A stretch of DNA of 13,694 nucleotides from an uncultured Oscillospiraceae bacterium. GTDB lineage: Bacteria > Bacillota > Clostridia > Oscillospirales > Oscillospiraceae. This document shows positions 1 through 5,164 of the stretch, one piece after another. The notes under the pieces are model-generated. The model was not told the origin of the DNA. It saw nothing but the letters and a program-made list of their open reading frames with translations, and did not search any database. The DNA lies in NCBI GenBank assembly GCA_934567355.1, contig CAKTJC010000053.1:1-13694 (forward strand). The letters are read 5' to 3'. The position numbers and the translations under genes are program-made. Every line of letters begins with the position of its first letter. The stretch's first letter is position 1.

Positions 1-2
1 TC

Positions 3-359
3 CCGGTGTTTGGTATGGTAAAGGATGACCGCCACCGCACCCGCGCACTGGTGACGACGGACGGGAAAGAGATTTCCATCGACACCAATCAGGCCATTTT
101 CTCTCTGGTGGGTAATATTCAGGAGGAGACCCACCGATTTGCCATTACCTACCACCGCCAGCTGCGCAGCAAGCGCCTGCGCTATTCGGAGCTGGACGAA
201 ATCGAAGGGATCGGTCCCAAGCGAAAGCAGGAGCTGCTGCGCCAGTTTAAGTCCATCAAGGCAATCGGCGAGGCGTCCCTGCCGGATTTGGAGCGGCTGC
301 TTCCAAAGGACGCGGCTTATGCCGTATACCGGCATTTTCACAGGGAAGCGGAACAATAG
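3..359 (+). CDS. uvrC: UvrABC excinuclease subunit C, C-terminal fragment (5' end outside window)
   Basis: Only the last 118 or so residues are present; the frame is open to the left edge. UvrC makes the dual incisions of nucleotide excision repair, with UvrA and UvrB, in the cytoplasm. The visible part begins with PVFGMVKDDRHRTRAL, typical of the RNase H-like endonuclease domain that makes the 5' cut. It ends with a helix-hairpin-helix DNA-binding region (LDEIEGIGPKRKQELL, then IKAIGEASLPDLERLL), which closes full-length UvrC proteins. The stop is TAG at 357-359 and rsmD starts 21 bases later, so the two are probably co-transcribed. The upstream start, the GIY-YIG domain and the promoter cannot be judged here. 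Identity is confident from the motif order. Nothing looks broken in the visible part. Confidence 0.93.
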   Translation, partial: PVFGMVKDDRHRTRALVTTDGKEISIDTNQAIFSLVGNIQEETHRFAITYHRQLRSKRLRYSELDEIEGIGPKRKQELLRQFKSIKAIGEASLPDLERLLPKDAAYAVYRHFHREAEQ

Positions 360-380
360 CATGACAGAAGGGGGATTTCC

Positions 381-923
381 ATGCGTGTTATAGCAGGAAA
401 AGCAAAGGGAATGCAGCTGCATACTCCCGATGGAATGTTGACTCGTCCCACCACGGATCGAGTGAAGGAGGCGCTGTTCAGCATCCTTCAATTTGATCTG
501 CCCGGCGCGAAAGTCCTGGATTTGTTCGGCGGCACCGGCCAGCTGGGCATTGAAGCCCTGAGCAGGGGAGCGGCATCCGCTGTGTTTGTGGATTCCAGGC
601 GGGAGACTTGCCAGCTGATTCGCACCAATCTGGAAAAAACGCATCTGGCATCCGATGCACGTGTTGTCCAAAGCGATTATCTCGAATACCTGAACCGATG
701 CAGGGAAAAGTTTAATCTAATTCTTCTCGACCCTCCCTATGCGGAAGTTTTTCTGGAAAATTCCATAAAAAGGATAACAGAAATTGACATTTTGCAGCAG
801 GGTGGTATAATAGCAGCAGAGCGTCCCTTGGGGAAGGAACTTCCTTGGGAATTTCAGGGCTTTACCCGCTCCAAAGATTACAAATACGGGAAAATTCTGC
901 TGACTCTTTACCGTAAAAATTAG
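381..923 (+). CDS. rsmD: 16S rRNA (guanine-966-N2)-methyltransferase RsmD
   Basis: This 180-residue SAM-dependent methyltransferase modifies G966 of 16S rRNA during small-subunit assembly. It opens with MRVIAGKAKGMQL, the usual RsmD start, followed by RPTTDRVKEALFSIL (22-36), the SAM-binding motif VLDLFGGTGQLGIEAL (45-60), and the catalytic DPPY at 117-120 that marks N6/N2 amino methyltransferases. Length matches the family. A purine-rich ribosome site (AGAAGGGGG, 366-374) sits about 6 bases before the ATG. It lies between uvrC and coaD; the rsmD-coaD pairing is very common in Firmicutes. A consensus promoter sequence lies within its 3' half (784-811), which may drive coaD. An alternative identity is unlikely. 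Confidence 0.95.
   Translation: MRVIAGKAKGMQLHTPDGMLTRPTTDRVKEALFSILQFDLPGAKVLDLFGGTGQLGIEALSRGAASAVFVDSRRETCQLIRTNLEKTHLASDARVVQSDYLEYLNRCREKFNLILLDPPYAEVFLENSIKRITEIDILQQGGIIAAERPLGKELPWEFQGFTRSKDYKYGKILLTLYRKN
784..811 (+). promoter_or_regulatory. Candidate internal sigma-A promoter within rsmD, for coaD
   Basis: TTGACA at 784-789, a 16-base spacer and TATAAT at 806-811: both hexamers match the sigma-A consensus exactly. The predicted transcription start is near 818, about 124 bases before the coaD ATG. It lies entirely within rsmD codons, so it could be chance, but an exact double match upstream of an essential gene is notable. Confidence 0.45.
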
Positions 924-941
924 GAAAAAGTTGGATATACT

Positions 942-1439
942 ATGAAAACAGCCATCTATCCCGGCAGCTTTGATCCCGTTACCAGCGGGCATCTGAACAT
1001 CATCCGTCGTGCCGCCAATATTTTTGATAGGCTGATCGTCTGCGTGATGGTGAACGCCGGGAAAAATCCCATGTTTACGCTGGAAGAGCGCGAGGCGCTT
1101 ATCCGCCGGGTGACGGCAGATCTTCCCAATGTAGAGGTGGATTGCTCCAATGAGCTTTTGGCGGATTACGCCCGGCGAAGGGGCAGCTGCGTGATCGTAA
1201 AGGGACTGCGCGCCGGCTCTGACTTTGAAAATGAATTCCAGATGGCGCTGGTCAACCGGAAGCTCAATCCGGAGCTGGACACCATGTTCCTGACGGCGGC
1301 CAGCCAATATATGTATTTAAGCTCCAGCATGGTAAAGGAGCTTGGAAAATATGGCGCGGAATTATCGGATTTCCTGCCGGAGGAAATTATCCCGGATTTT
1401 CGCAAAAAACTTTGCAGTAAAATGGAGGATTCACAATGA
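942..1439 (+). CDS. coaD: Pantetheine-phosphate adenylyltransferase CoaD
   Basis: This 165-residue nucleotidyltransferase transfers AMP from ATP to 4'-phosphopantetheine, giving dephospho-CoA, the fourth step of coenzyme A synthesis. The N-terminus MKTAIYPGSFDPVTSGHLNI carries the T-x-G-H nucleotide-binding motif (residues 14-17). The segment VKGLRAGSDFENE (86-98) and the SSSMVKEL motif (127-134), the equivalent of ISS-x-x-x-(R/K), are both present. Length matches bacterial CoaD (about 160). The gene starts 18 bases after rsmD; the ribosome site is weak (AGGAAAAAG, rather far from the ATG), so translation may depend partly on rsmD. Its TGA overlaps the next ATG in an ATGA arrangement. The promoter inside rsmD could give extra transcription. 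Confidence 0.96.
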   Translation: MKTAIYPGSFDPVTSGHLNIIRRAANIFDRLIVCVMVNAGKNPMFTLEEREALIRRVTADLPNVEVDCSNELLADYARRRGSCVIVKGLRAGSDFENEFQMALVNRKLNPELDTMFLTAASQYMYLSSSMVKELGKYGAELSDFLPEEIIPDFRKKLCSKMEDSQ

Positions 1440-1945
1440 GCAACAACAGCACAGAAGATATTATCGGCACCCTATATGATATGGTGCAGGATGCCCGTTC
1501 CATGCCGCTTGCCGCTGACAAATGCATTTTGGAGCGGGACAAGGTTTTGGATCTTCTGGATGAGATCATTTCCCAGCTTCCCGCTGAAATCAAGCAGTCC
1601 CGCACCATTGTGGAGTCCCGCAATGAGCTGATCAGCCAGGCACGCCGGGAGGCGGAGGGAATTCTGCGCAAGGCGAACGACCAGGCCAATGAGCTGATCT
1701 CCAAGGAAGAGATCTACAAAGAAGCGAAAAAGCGCAGCGAGGAGCTGGTCGCGCAGACCCAGGAGCGGATCAATCAGATCCGCAAGGCAGGCAACGAATA
1801 CATGGAGGAGTCTCTGCGCCGCACGGAGGAAACCATTTCCCAGGCGCTGCACGAAGTGCAGGATACCCGCATGAAATTCCTCGCCGTCACCGAGTCCCAG
1901 GAGCAACGGGCAAAGCAGATGCCCAATGTGGACGTGGATATGTAA
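1436..1945 (+). CDS. Coiled-coil protein of unknown function, translationally coupled to coaD
   Basis: 169 residues, starting within the coaD stop (ATGA, 1436-1439), with a GGAGG site at 1424-1428. No signal peptide or membrane segment is visible. Residues about 50-145 form a long, highly charged helix rich in Glu, Lys, Arg, Gln and Ala (for example SQARREAEGILRKANDQANE, 67-86), expected to be coiled coil. This resembles proteins loosely named V-type ATPase subunit H or ATPase-like that sit beside coaD in clostridia; that name reflects coiled-coil similarity and not a shown function. There is no nucleotide-binding motif. The short tail QMPNVDVDM is acidic. Tight coupling suggests constant co-expression with CoaD. 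I do not assign a role; DivIVA-like or scaffold functions are possible but unsupported. Confidence 0.85.
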   Translation: MSNNSTEDIIGTLYDMVQDARSMPLAADKCILERDKVLDLLDEIISQLPAEIKQSRTIVESRNELISQARREAEGILRKANDQANELISKEEIYKEAKKRSEELVAQTQERINQIRKAGNEYMEESLRRTEETISQALHEVQDTRMKFLAVTESQEQRAKQMPNVDVDM

Positions 1946-1955
1946 CCATTTCGAT

Positions 1956-1998
1956 CAACAGGGCACCGCTTCGATTTACCCAAGCGGTGCCCTTGTTG
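1956..1998 (+). terminator. Hairpin terminator ending the uvrC-rsmD-coaD operon
   Basis: CAACAGGGCACCGCTT (1956-1971) pairs with AAGCGGTGCCCTTGTTG (1982-1998), giving a 16-bp stem with one bulged T and a 10-base loop, 10 bases after the coiled-coil gene stop. The following bases (GCTGTTGT) are only mildly U-rich, so termination may be partial. Confidence 0.7.
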
Positions 1999-2015
1999 GC
2001 TGTTGTATGAGACGT

Positions 2016-2049
2016 GTTTTGCGATTTCTTTCCTTATAAATCGCAAAAC
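2016..2049. repeat. Perfect 12-bp inverted repeat upstream of the P-loop kinase gene
   Basis: GTTTTGCGATTT (2016-2027) and AAATCGCAAAAC (2038-2049) are exact reverse complements around a 10-base spacer. It lies between the preceding terminator and the kinase gene. It could be an operator, a second terminator-like hairpin, or part of a regulated leader. TATAAA at 2035-2040 overlaps the spacer and right arm, but no good -35 goes with it. Confidence 0.6.
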
Positions 2050-2073
2050 TGGCAGCGTTGTAAAGCGATACCT

Positions 2074-2103
2074 CCCTGATCAAAATTACCATTTTAATCA
2101 GGG
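2074..2103 (+). promoter_or_regulatory. Hairpin immediately upstream of the kinase ribosome binding site
   Basis: CCCTGAT, one mismatch, then AAAAT (2074-2086) pairs with ATTTT, one mismatch, ATCAGGG (2091-2103) around a TACC loop. It ends 10 bases before the AGGAGG at 2114-2119. The placement fits a leader hairpin that could influence translation or mRNA stability, though an operator in DNA is equally possible. Confidence 0.45.
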
Positions 2104-2124
2104 AAATAGTATCAGGAGGATAGA

Positions 2125-2664
2125 ATGGAGCGGTGTGTCATACATCTTTTTGGAGCGTCCGGCTCCGGTACATCAACGCTTGGCAGATTTATTGCCGACC
2201 GGATGGACTGCTTTTTTATGGACACAGACGACTATTATTGGATGCCGACGGATCCCCAATACACCACCAGTCGACCAATTTCGGAACGGCTGGCATTGAT
2301 GCGGCGTGACATTGCGGCCCAGAAAAAAGTGGTGATTTCGGGCTCCCTCGTGGACTGGGGGGACGAGCTTATTCCACTGTTTACGCTGGCAATTCGGGTG
2401 GAAACGGCGACAGCGGTGAGAATTGCCCGACTTCGGGCAAGGGAAAAAGCTCGCTTTGGCAGCCGGCTTGACCCGGATGGCGATATGTATGCACATCACG
2501 AGAAATTTATTTGCTGGGCATCCGATTATGATGACGGGGACATCCATATGCGCAGCAAGGCGATGCATGACCGGTGGCAGAAGCAGCTTGCCTGTCCACT
2601 CATGACGGTTGACGGCAATTTACCGGTGGAAGCCAATTGGGAAATAATCAAGCCGTATTTGTGA
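2125..2664 (+). CDS. P-loop nucleotide kinase-like protein with a lysine-less Walker A
   Basis: 179 residues, starting after a strong AGGAGG (2114-2119). The N-terminus reads VIHLFGASGSGTSTLGR: a P-loop of GxxxxGx(S/T) form in which the usual lysine is Thr16. This is like a set of small Firmicute ATPase/adenylate-kinase-like proteins with GASGSGTTT motifs (recalled from the family, not checked). Next come FMDTDDYYWMPTDPQY (31-46), like the acceptor-binding part of small-molecule kinases, VVISGSLVDWGDEL (69-82) as a Walker B-like strand, and an Arg-rich lid-like stretch ARLRAREKARFGSR (101-114). A substrate cannot be named. The gene stands alone between hairpins, with a structured leader. It is probably a cytosolic kinase of a small metabolite or nucleotide; the true activity is unknown. 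Confidence 0.85.
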   Translation: MERCVIHLFGASGSGTSTLGRFIADRMDCFFMDTDDYYWMPTDPQYTTSRPISERLALMRRDIAAQKKVVISGSLVDWGDELIPLFTLAIRVETATAVRIARLRAREKARFGSRLDPDGDMYAHHEKFICWASDYDDGDIHMRSKAMHDRWQKQLACPLMTVDGNLPVEANWEIIKPYL

Positions 2665-2846
2665 TGCTGTTTTTTAATTATAGGCGATATGCTTTGGAAA
2701 GGTGGAAAATTAAGAGTAAACCGACGATTACCGGAAATTTATTCGATGATTGGCTGGAAATACCAATGCGTGCAGTCCCGAATTTTGAACTCTATTCGGT
2801 TAAATGGCGTAAGGGTCGCCGGATCGACGACCCTTATAAGTACAAC
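2665..2846 (+). other. Non-coding stretch between the kinase gene and its downstream terminator
   Basis: I see no convincing gene here. It holds a perfect 9-bp hairpin, TAAGGGTCG (2810-2818) with CGACCCTTA (2828-2836), just before the terminator hairpin at 2847-2873. Open frames crossing the stretch have no ribosome site and run into the opposite-strand gene. It may be a long 3' untranslated region, or could harbour a small RNA ending at the terminator. Confidence 0.4.
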
Positions 2847-2882
2847 ACCGGGGCGGGAAATTGCCGCCCCGGTACTTTTTTT
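2847..2882 (+). terminator. Intrinsic terminator between convergent genes
   Basis: ACCGGGGCGG (2847-2856) pairs with CCGCCCCGGT (2864-2873) around a 7-base loop, followed by AC and seven T residues (2876-2882). This is a classic rightward terminator. On the opposite strand the same stem follows the stop of the cysteine-rich gene directly, so it may work both ways, although it lacks a U-tract in that direction. Confidence 0.85.
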
Positions 2883-3714
2883 ATCCGTTTTCTCCTCCGT
2901 TACAGCAGGCTCCGTCCTTTTTGCTGTCGCAGCCCTTCGGTGTGAACTGAGAGGCAGGGAAGGGAATGCGGCTGAACATTTCGCAGGGATCCTCCGTGCA
3001 GCCCGGGTTGTCGCAGCATTCCTTGGTGGGAATGCTGTAGTCCATCACGGGTACGATCAGCTGAGCATCCCGCTCCAGGCGGATGATGGAGAACTGCCCC
3101 AGCGTAACAAAGAGCCTGCGCTTTTCGGGATTCAGGCAAAGCTCTTCGTCAAACAGATTCCGGATGGCCTCCGGCGCCTGCAGGGATGCGGAATCCCGAC
3201 ATCCGCAGTCGCACAGCTCCCGTACCTTGGAACCCAGCACCATGGGGTCAAGCACCTCTACCACGGCGGTGGGGCGATTGGCGTAGTTCCTGGTCAAGCC
3301 GTCGGGGGCGTTCAGGCGCGTGTCACTGCGATAGATGTGCGCACAGCTGTCCTCGCCGCAGAGCACCGCGCGCTTCGAAAAGACAGCCAATCCGGTCAGA
3401 ACCGCCGGACGGGAGGCTCCAACGATGGTGTCAGCGATGATGCGGTAGTAGAAGGTGACGTCAATGCAGTAGTGGTTACGGTCAAAGGCGACGGGCTCAA
3501 CGTCAATGTAGGTGCTGATCAGCTCTGCACACCGCACTCTGGTACCGGCACTGCTGTCCAGAAGCGCCTGGGAGGCAGTGGTCAGATAGACGGGCAGATC
3601 CTCAATACAATCCTTGTCACGGCAGGAATCCGTGATTTTTCGGGTGTGAATCGACATGGCCTGGCGCAGATCGCCCGGATCGCAGCGCAGGGTGTCCTGA
3701 CATTGGTCTGACAT
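2881..3714 (-). CDS. Cysteine-rich conserved protein of unknown function
   Basis: 277 residues starting from an ATG 7 bases after AGGAGG. It contains 19 cysteines (about 7%): Cys5 and 11; the pair in SCRDKDCIEDLPVYL (31, 36); 62; 83; 119; 124; the cluster LCDCGCRDS (168, 170, 172); 193; and a C-terminal series (233, 234, 239, 244, 262, 270, 271). No signal peptide or membrane helix is visible. The central part (65-155) alternates hydrophobic residues as in beta strands (IDVTFYYRIIADTIV; AVLTGLAVFSKRAVL). I recall similar clostridial proteins beginning with a D-S-C-x-D-x-D-C-x-E-D-L motif, all of unknown function. The cysteine content and a SigK-like promoter upstream raise the idea of a spore-coat or crosslinked surface protein; a metal-binding protein is an alternative. 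This is inference only. Confidence 0.85.
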   Translation of the reverse strand: MSDQCQDTLRCDPGDLRQAMSIHTRKITDSCRDKDCIEDLPVYLTTASQALLDSSAGTRVRCAELISTYIDVEPVAFDRNHYCIDVTFYYRIIADTIVGASRPAVLTGLAVFSKRAVLCGEDSCAHIYRSDTRLNAPDGLTRNYANRPTAVVEVLDPMVLGSKVRELCDCGCRDSASLQAPEAIRNLFDEELCLNPEKRRLFVTLGQFSIIRLERDAQLIVPVMDYSIPTKECCDNPGCTEDPCEMFSRIPFPASQFTPKGCDSKKDGACCNGGENG

Positions 3715-3765
3715 GGGAATCCCTCCTGAAAACGTGTTTGCATAAGCTGCAACCGCTTATAAGAC

Positions 3766-3792
3766 AGTTTATGCATTCCGTCGCTTCCTGTG
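3766..3792 (-). promoter_or_regulatory. Possible SigK-type promoter for the cysteine-rich gene
   Basis: Read leftward, CAC (3792-3790), 16 bases, then gCATAAACT (3774-3766) resembles the mother-cell sigma-K pattern (AC, 16-17 bases, CATAnnnTA). The predicted start near 3758 is about 44 bases before the ATG. No sigma-A promoter is evident in the 142-bp gap. The motif is short, so chance is a real possibility. Confidence 0.25.
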
Positions 3793-3811
3793 CACCTTCG
3801 TGTCCGCACAG

Positions 3812-3842
3812 AAAAAATGCCCCGGCTGGCAAAGCCGGGGCA
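3812..3842 (-). terminator. Intrinsic terminator of galM
   Basis: On the minus strand TGCCCCGGCT and AGCCGGGGCA (3842-3833 and 3827-3818) form a perfect 10-bp stem with a 5-base loop, followed by six T residues (3817-3812). It lies 14 bases after the galM stop. Confidence 0.9.
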
Positions 3843-3856
3843 GAGGGGAAATTAAA

Positions 3857-4873
3857 TTAATTAGAGAAGCGGTAGACTGTTTCGGTGTGGTATTTCTCAC
3901 CGGCCTTGGTCACCGGCTGCGCCCATTCGGGATGGTGAATGGAATCGGGATAATACTGGGTTTCCAGTGCGATTCCGCTGCGCTTTCCGTAGACAACGCC
4001 GCCCTTGCCGGTCTCGTTCAGGAAATTTCCGGCATAGAACTGGACGCCGGGCAGATCGGTATACACCGCCATCTTTCTGCCGGATACGGGGTCGGACAGT
4101 ACAGCGCAGGGATTGCAGAACACCTCAAAATTGTGGTCGTATCCGCCCTGAAGATTCAGCGGCTCGTAATCTTCCCCAATATCGCGGCCGATCGCCTTTG
4201 GCGTGCGGAAATCCATGGGAGTGCCCTCCACACTGCGCATCTCGCCCGTGGGAATGCTCTTGGTATCCGCTACCGCAAACACACGCGCGGGCAGCATCAG
4301 CACCTGATCCATGGCGGTACCCGTGCTGCTCTGACCTGCCAGGTTAAAGTAGCTGTGGTTGGTCAGGTTGAAGATGGTATCATGGTCGCTGACGGCATCA
4401 TAAATAATGTGCAGCCCGCCCGTTTCATCCATGCTGTAGGTGACGTCAATGGAGGCATTGCCGGGGTAGCCCTGGTCGCCGTTTGGGCTGTCCAAATGGA
4501 AGGATACGGCGCTGTCGGAGCATGCAGTAACTGCCCACATCCGGGTGCTGTAGAAGCTGGGGCCGGAATGGAGGTTGTTGGTGTGCTCATTGGGGGTCAG
4601 ACTGTATTCCCGTCCATCGATGGAGAACCGGCTGCCCTTGATGCGATTGGCGCTTCGACCAACGATTGCGCCTAAAAAGCTGGTGCCGCTCAAATACCCT
4701 GCGGCATCGTCATAGCCCAGTGCAACATCCACGCAGTTGCCGTCTGCGTCGGGGACAAAGACGTTTACCAGTGTTGCACCCAAATCCGTCACAGTTGCGG
4801 TAACGCCGCCGCCGGAAATGGTGTATAGAAAAGTTTCTTTTCCGTCAGGGAGCGTGCCAAAAGCTTTCTTCAT
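3857..4873 (-). CDS. galM: Aldose 1-epimerase (mutarotase) GalM
   Basis: GalM interconverts alpha and beta anomers of galactose/glucose at the entry to the Leloir pathway. The protein has 338 residues if it starts at the ATG at 4873, which has AAAGGAG six bases upstream; an in-frame ATG at 4888 has no such site and would place the ribosome site inside the gene. Visible family features: GRSANRI (72-78), NLHSGP (100-105), the catalytic His173 in LTNHSYFNLAG, substrate Asp246 in GGYDHNF, and the catalytic base Glu304 in GIALETQYYPDSIHH. The length matches the family. No signal peptide, so it acts in the cytoplasm. It is a single-gene unit with its own sigma-A promoter and terminator, divergent from nrdD. 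No other galactose gene is in the window. Confidence 0.95.
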   Translation of the reverse strand: MKKAFGTLPDGKETFLYTISGGGVTATVTDLGATLVNVFVPDADGNCVDVALGYDDAAGYLSGTSFLGAIVGRSANRIKGSRFSIDGREYSLTPNEHTNNLHSGPSFYSTRMWAVTACSDSAVSFHLDSPNGDQGYPGNASIDVTYSMDETGGLHIIYDAVSDHDTIFNLTNHSYFNLAGQSSTGTAMDQVLMLPARVFAVADTKSIPTGEMRSVEGTPMDFRTPKAIGRDIGEDYEPLNLQGGYDHNFEVFCNPCAVLSDPVSGRKMAVYTDLPGVQFYAGNFLNETGKGGVVYGKRSGIALETQYYPDSIHHPEWAQPVTKAGEKYHTETVYRFSN

Positions 4874-4892
4874 AAAAACTCCTTTCATTTTT

Positions 4893-4902
4893 GGGGAAGA
4901 AT
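4893..4902 (-). repeat. ATTCTTCCCC element, copy 1 (inverted)
   Basis: GGGGAAGAAT on the plus strand, the exact reverse complement of the copy at 4944-4953, 51 bases away centre to centre. It lies in the galM leader. Confidence 0.5.
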
Positions 4903-4933
4903 GAGCCGAATTATGTAAAGACCGTGTTTCTTG

Positions 4934-4962
4934 ATTATACTATATTCTTCCCCGGTTTTCAA
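4934..4962 (-). promoter_or_regulatory. Sigma-A promoter of galM
   Basis: Leftward TTGAAA (4962-4957), a 17-base spacer and TATAAT (4939-4934). The start point would be near 4927, giving a leader of about 54 bases. The spacer contains one copy of the ATTCTTCCCC element, so a protein bound there would compete with RNA polymerase. Confidence 0.8.
4944..4953 (+). repeat. ATTCTTCCCC element, copy 2
   Basis: An exact inverted partner of copy 1; it lies within the spacer of the galM promoter, a position typical of a repressor site. Confidence 0.5.
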
Positions 4963-4995
4963 TCGGTTCTTTTATTTCAATTGAAAAAACCGAAC

Positions 4996-5005
4996 ATTCT
5001 TCCGC
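4996..5005 (+). repeat. ATTCTTCCgC element, copy 3 (one mismatch)
   Basis: ATTCTTCCGC, in the same direction as copy 2 and 52 bases from it. It lies in the galM-nrdD intergenic region, upstream of both promoters. The 12-bp palindrome TTTCAATTGAAA is nearby at 4975-4986. Confidence 0.35.
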
Positions 5006-5063
5006 GCAGCACGTCAGAATTCAAAAAATTCAATTCGGTACATTTTGCTTCCAATTGGGCACA

Positions 5064-5079
5064 ATACTATATTTTGTGT
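5064..5079 (+). promoter_or_regulatory. NrdR box 1 upstream of nrdD
   Basis: ATACTATATTTTGTGT resembles the 16-bp NrdR operator (acaCwAtATATwGtgt type). Its partner box is 32 bases downstream, centre to centre. NrdR is the ATP/dATP-sensing repressor of ribonucleotide reductase genes. Confidence 0.75.
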
Positions 5080-5086
5080 TCCGCTA

Positions 5087-5116
5087 TTGACAAAACCACA
5101 ATATATAGTATATAAT
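5087..5116 (+). promoter_or_regulatory. Sigma-A promoter of nrdD
   Basis: TTGACA (5087-5092), 18 bases, TATAAT (5111-5116). The start point is expected near 5123, giving a leader of about 42 bases that contains a small hairpin GCACG/CGTGC (5126-5130 and 5143-5147) just before the ribosome site. Confidence 0.8.
5096..5111 (+). promoter_or_regulatory. NrdR box 2, inside the nrdD promoter
   Basis: CCACAATATATAGTAT; its reverse complement, ATACTATATATTGTGG, matches box 1 at 14 of 16 positions. The 16-base gap puts both boxes on the same DNA face, the usual NrdR arrangement. It overlaps the promoter spacer and the first base of the -10, consistent with repression. Confidence 0.8.
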
Positions 5117-5164
5117 GTGACCTGTGCACGTCAGAATGCTTTCGTGCGAAAGGAGGAGCCCTGC

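Noticed and set aside
717..1307. A leftward frame opposite rsmD/coaD
   Set aside because: It overlaps two firmly identified genes and shows no family features.
2637..2945. A possible 102-codon gene after the kinase
   Set aside because: It starts inside the kinase gene without a ribosome site, crosses the terminator stem, and ends in the opposite gene.
2689..3711. A 340-codon rightward frame opposite the cysteine-rich gene
   Set aside because: It has no ribosome site, runs through a strong terminator, and the opposite-strand gene has a good AGGAGG and conserved-looking motifs.
3800..4675. A 291-codon frame opposite galM
   Set aside because: The opposite strand is a clear aldose 1-epimerase, and this frame crosses its terminator.
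4891..5115. A 74-codon frame in the galM-nrdD gap
   Set aside because: It passes through both promoters and both NrdR boxes and has no ribosome site.
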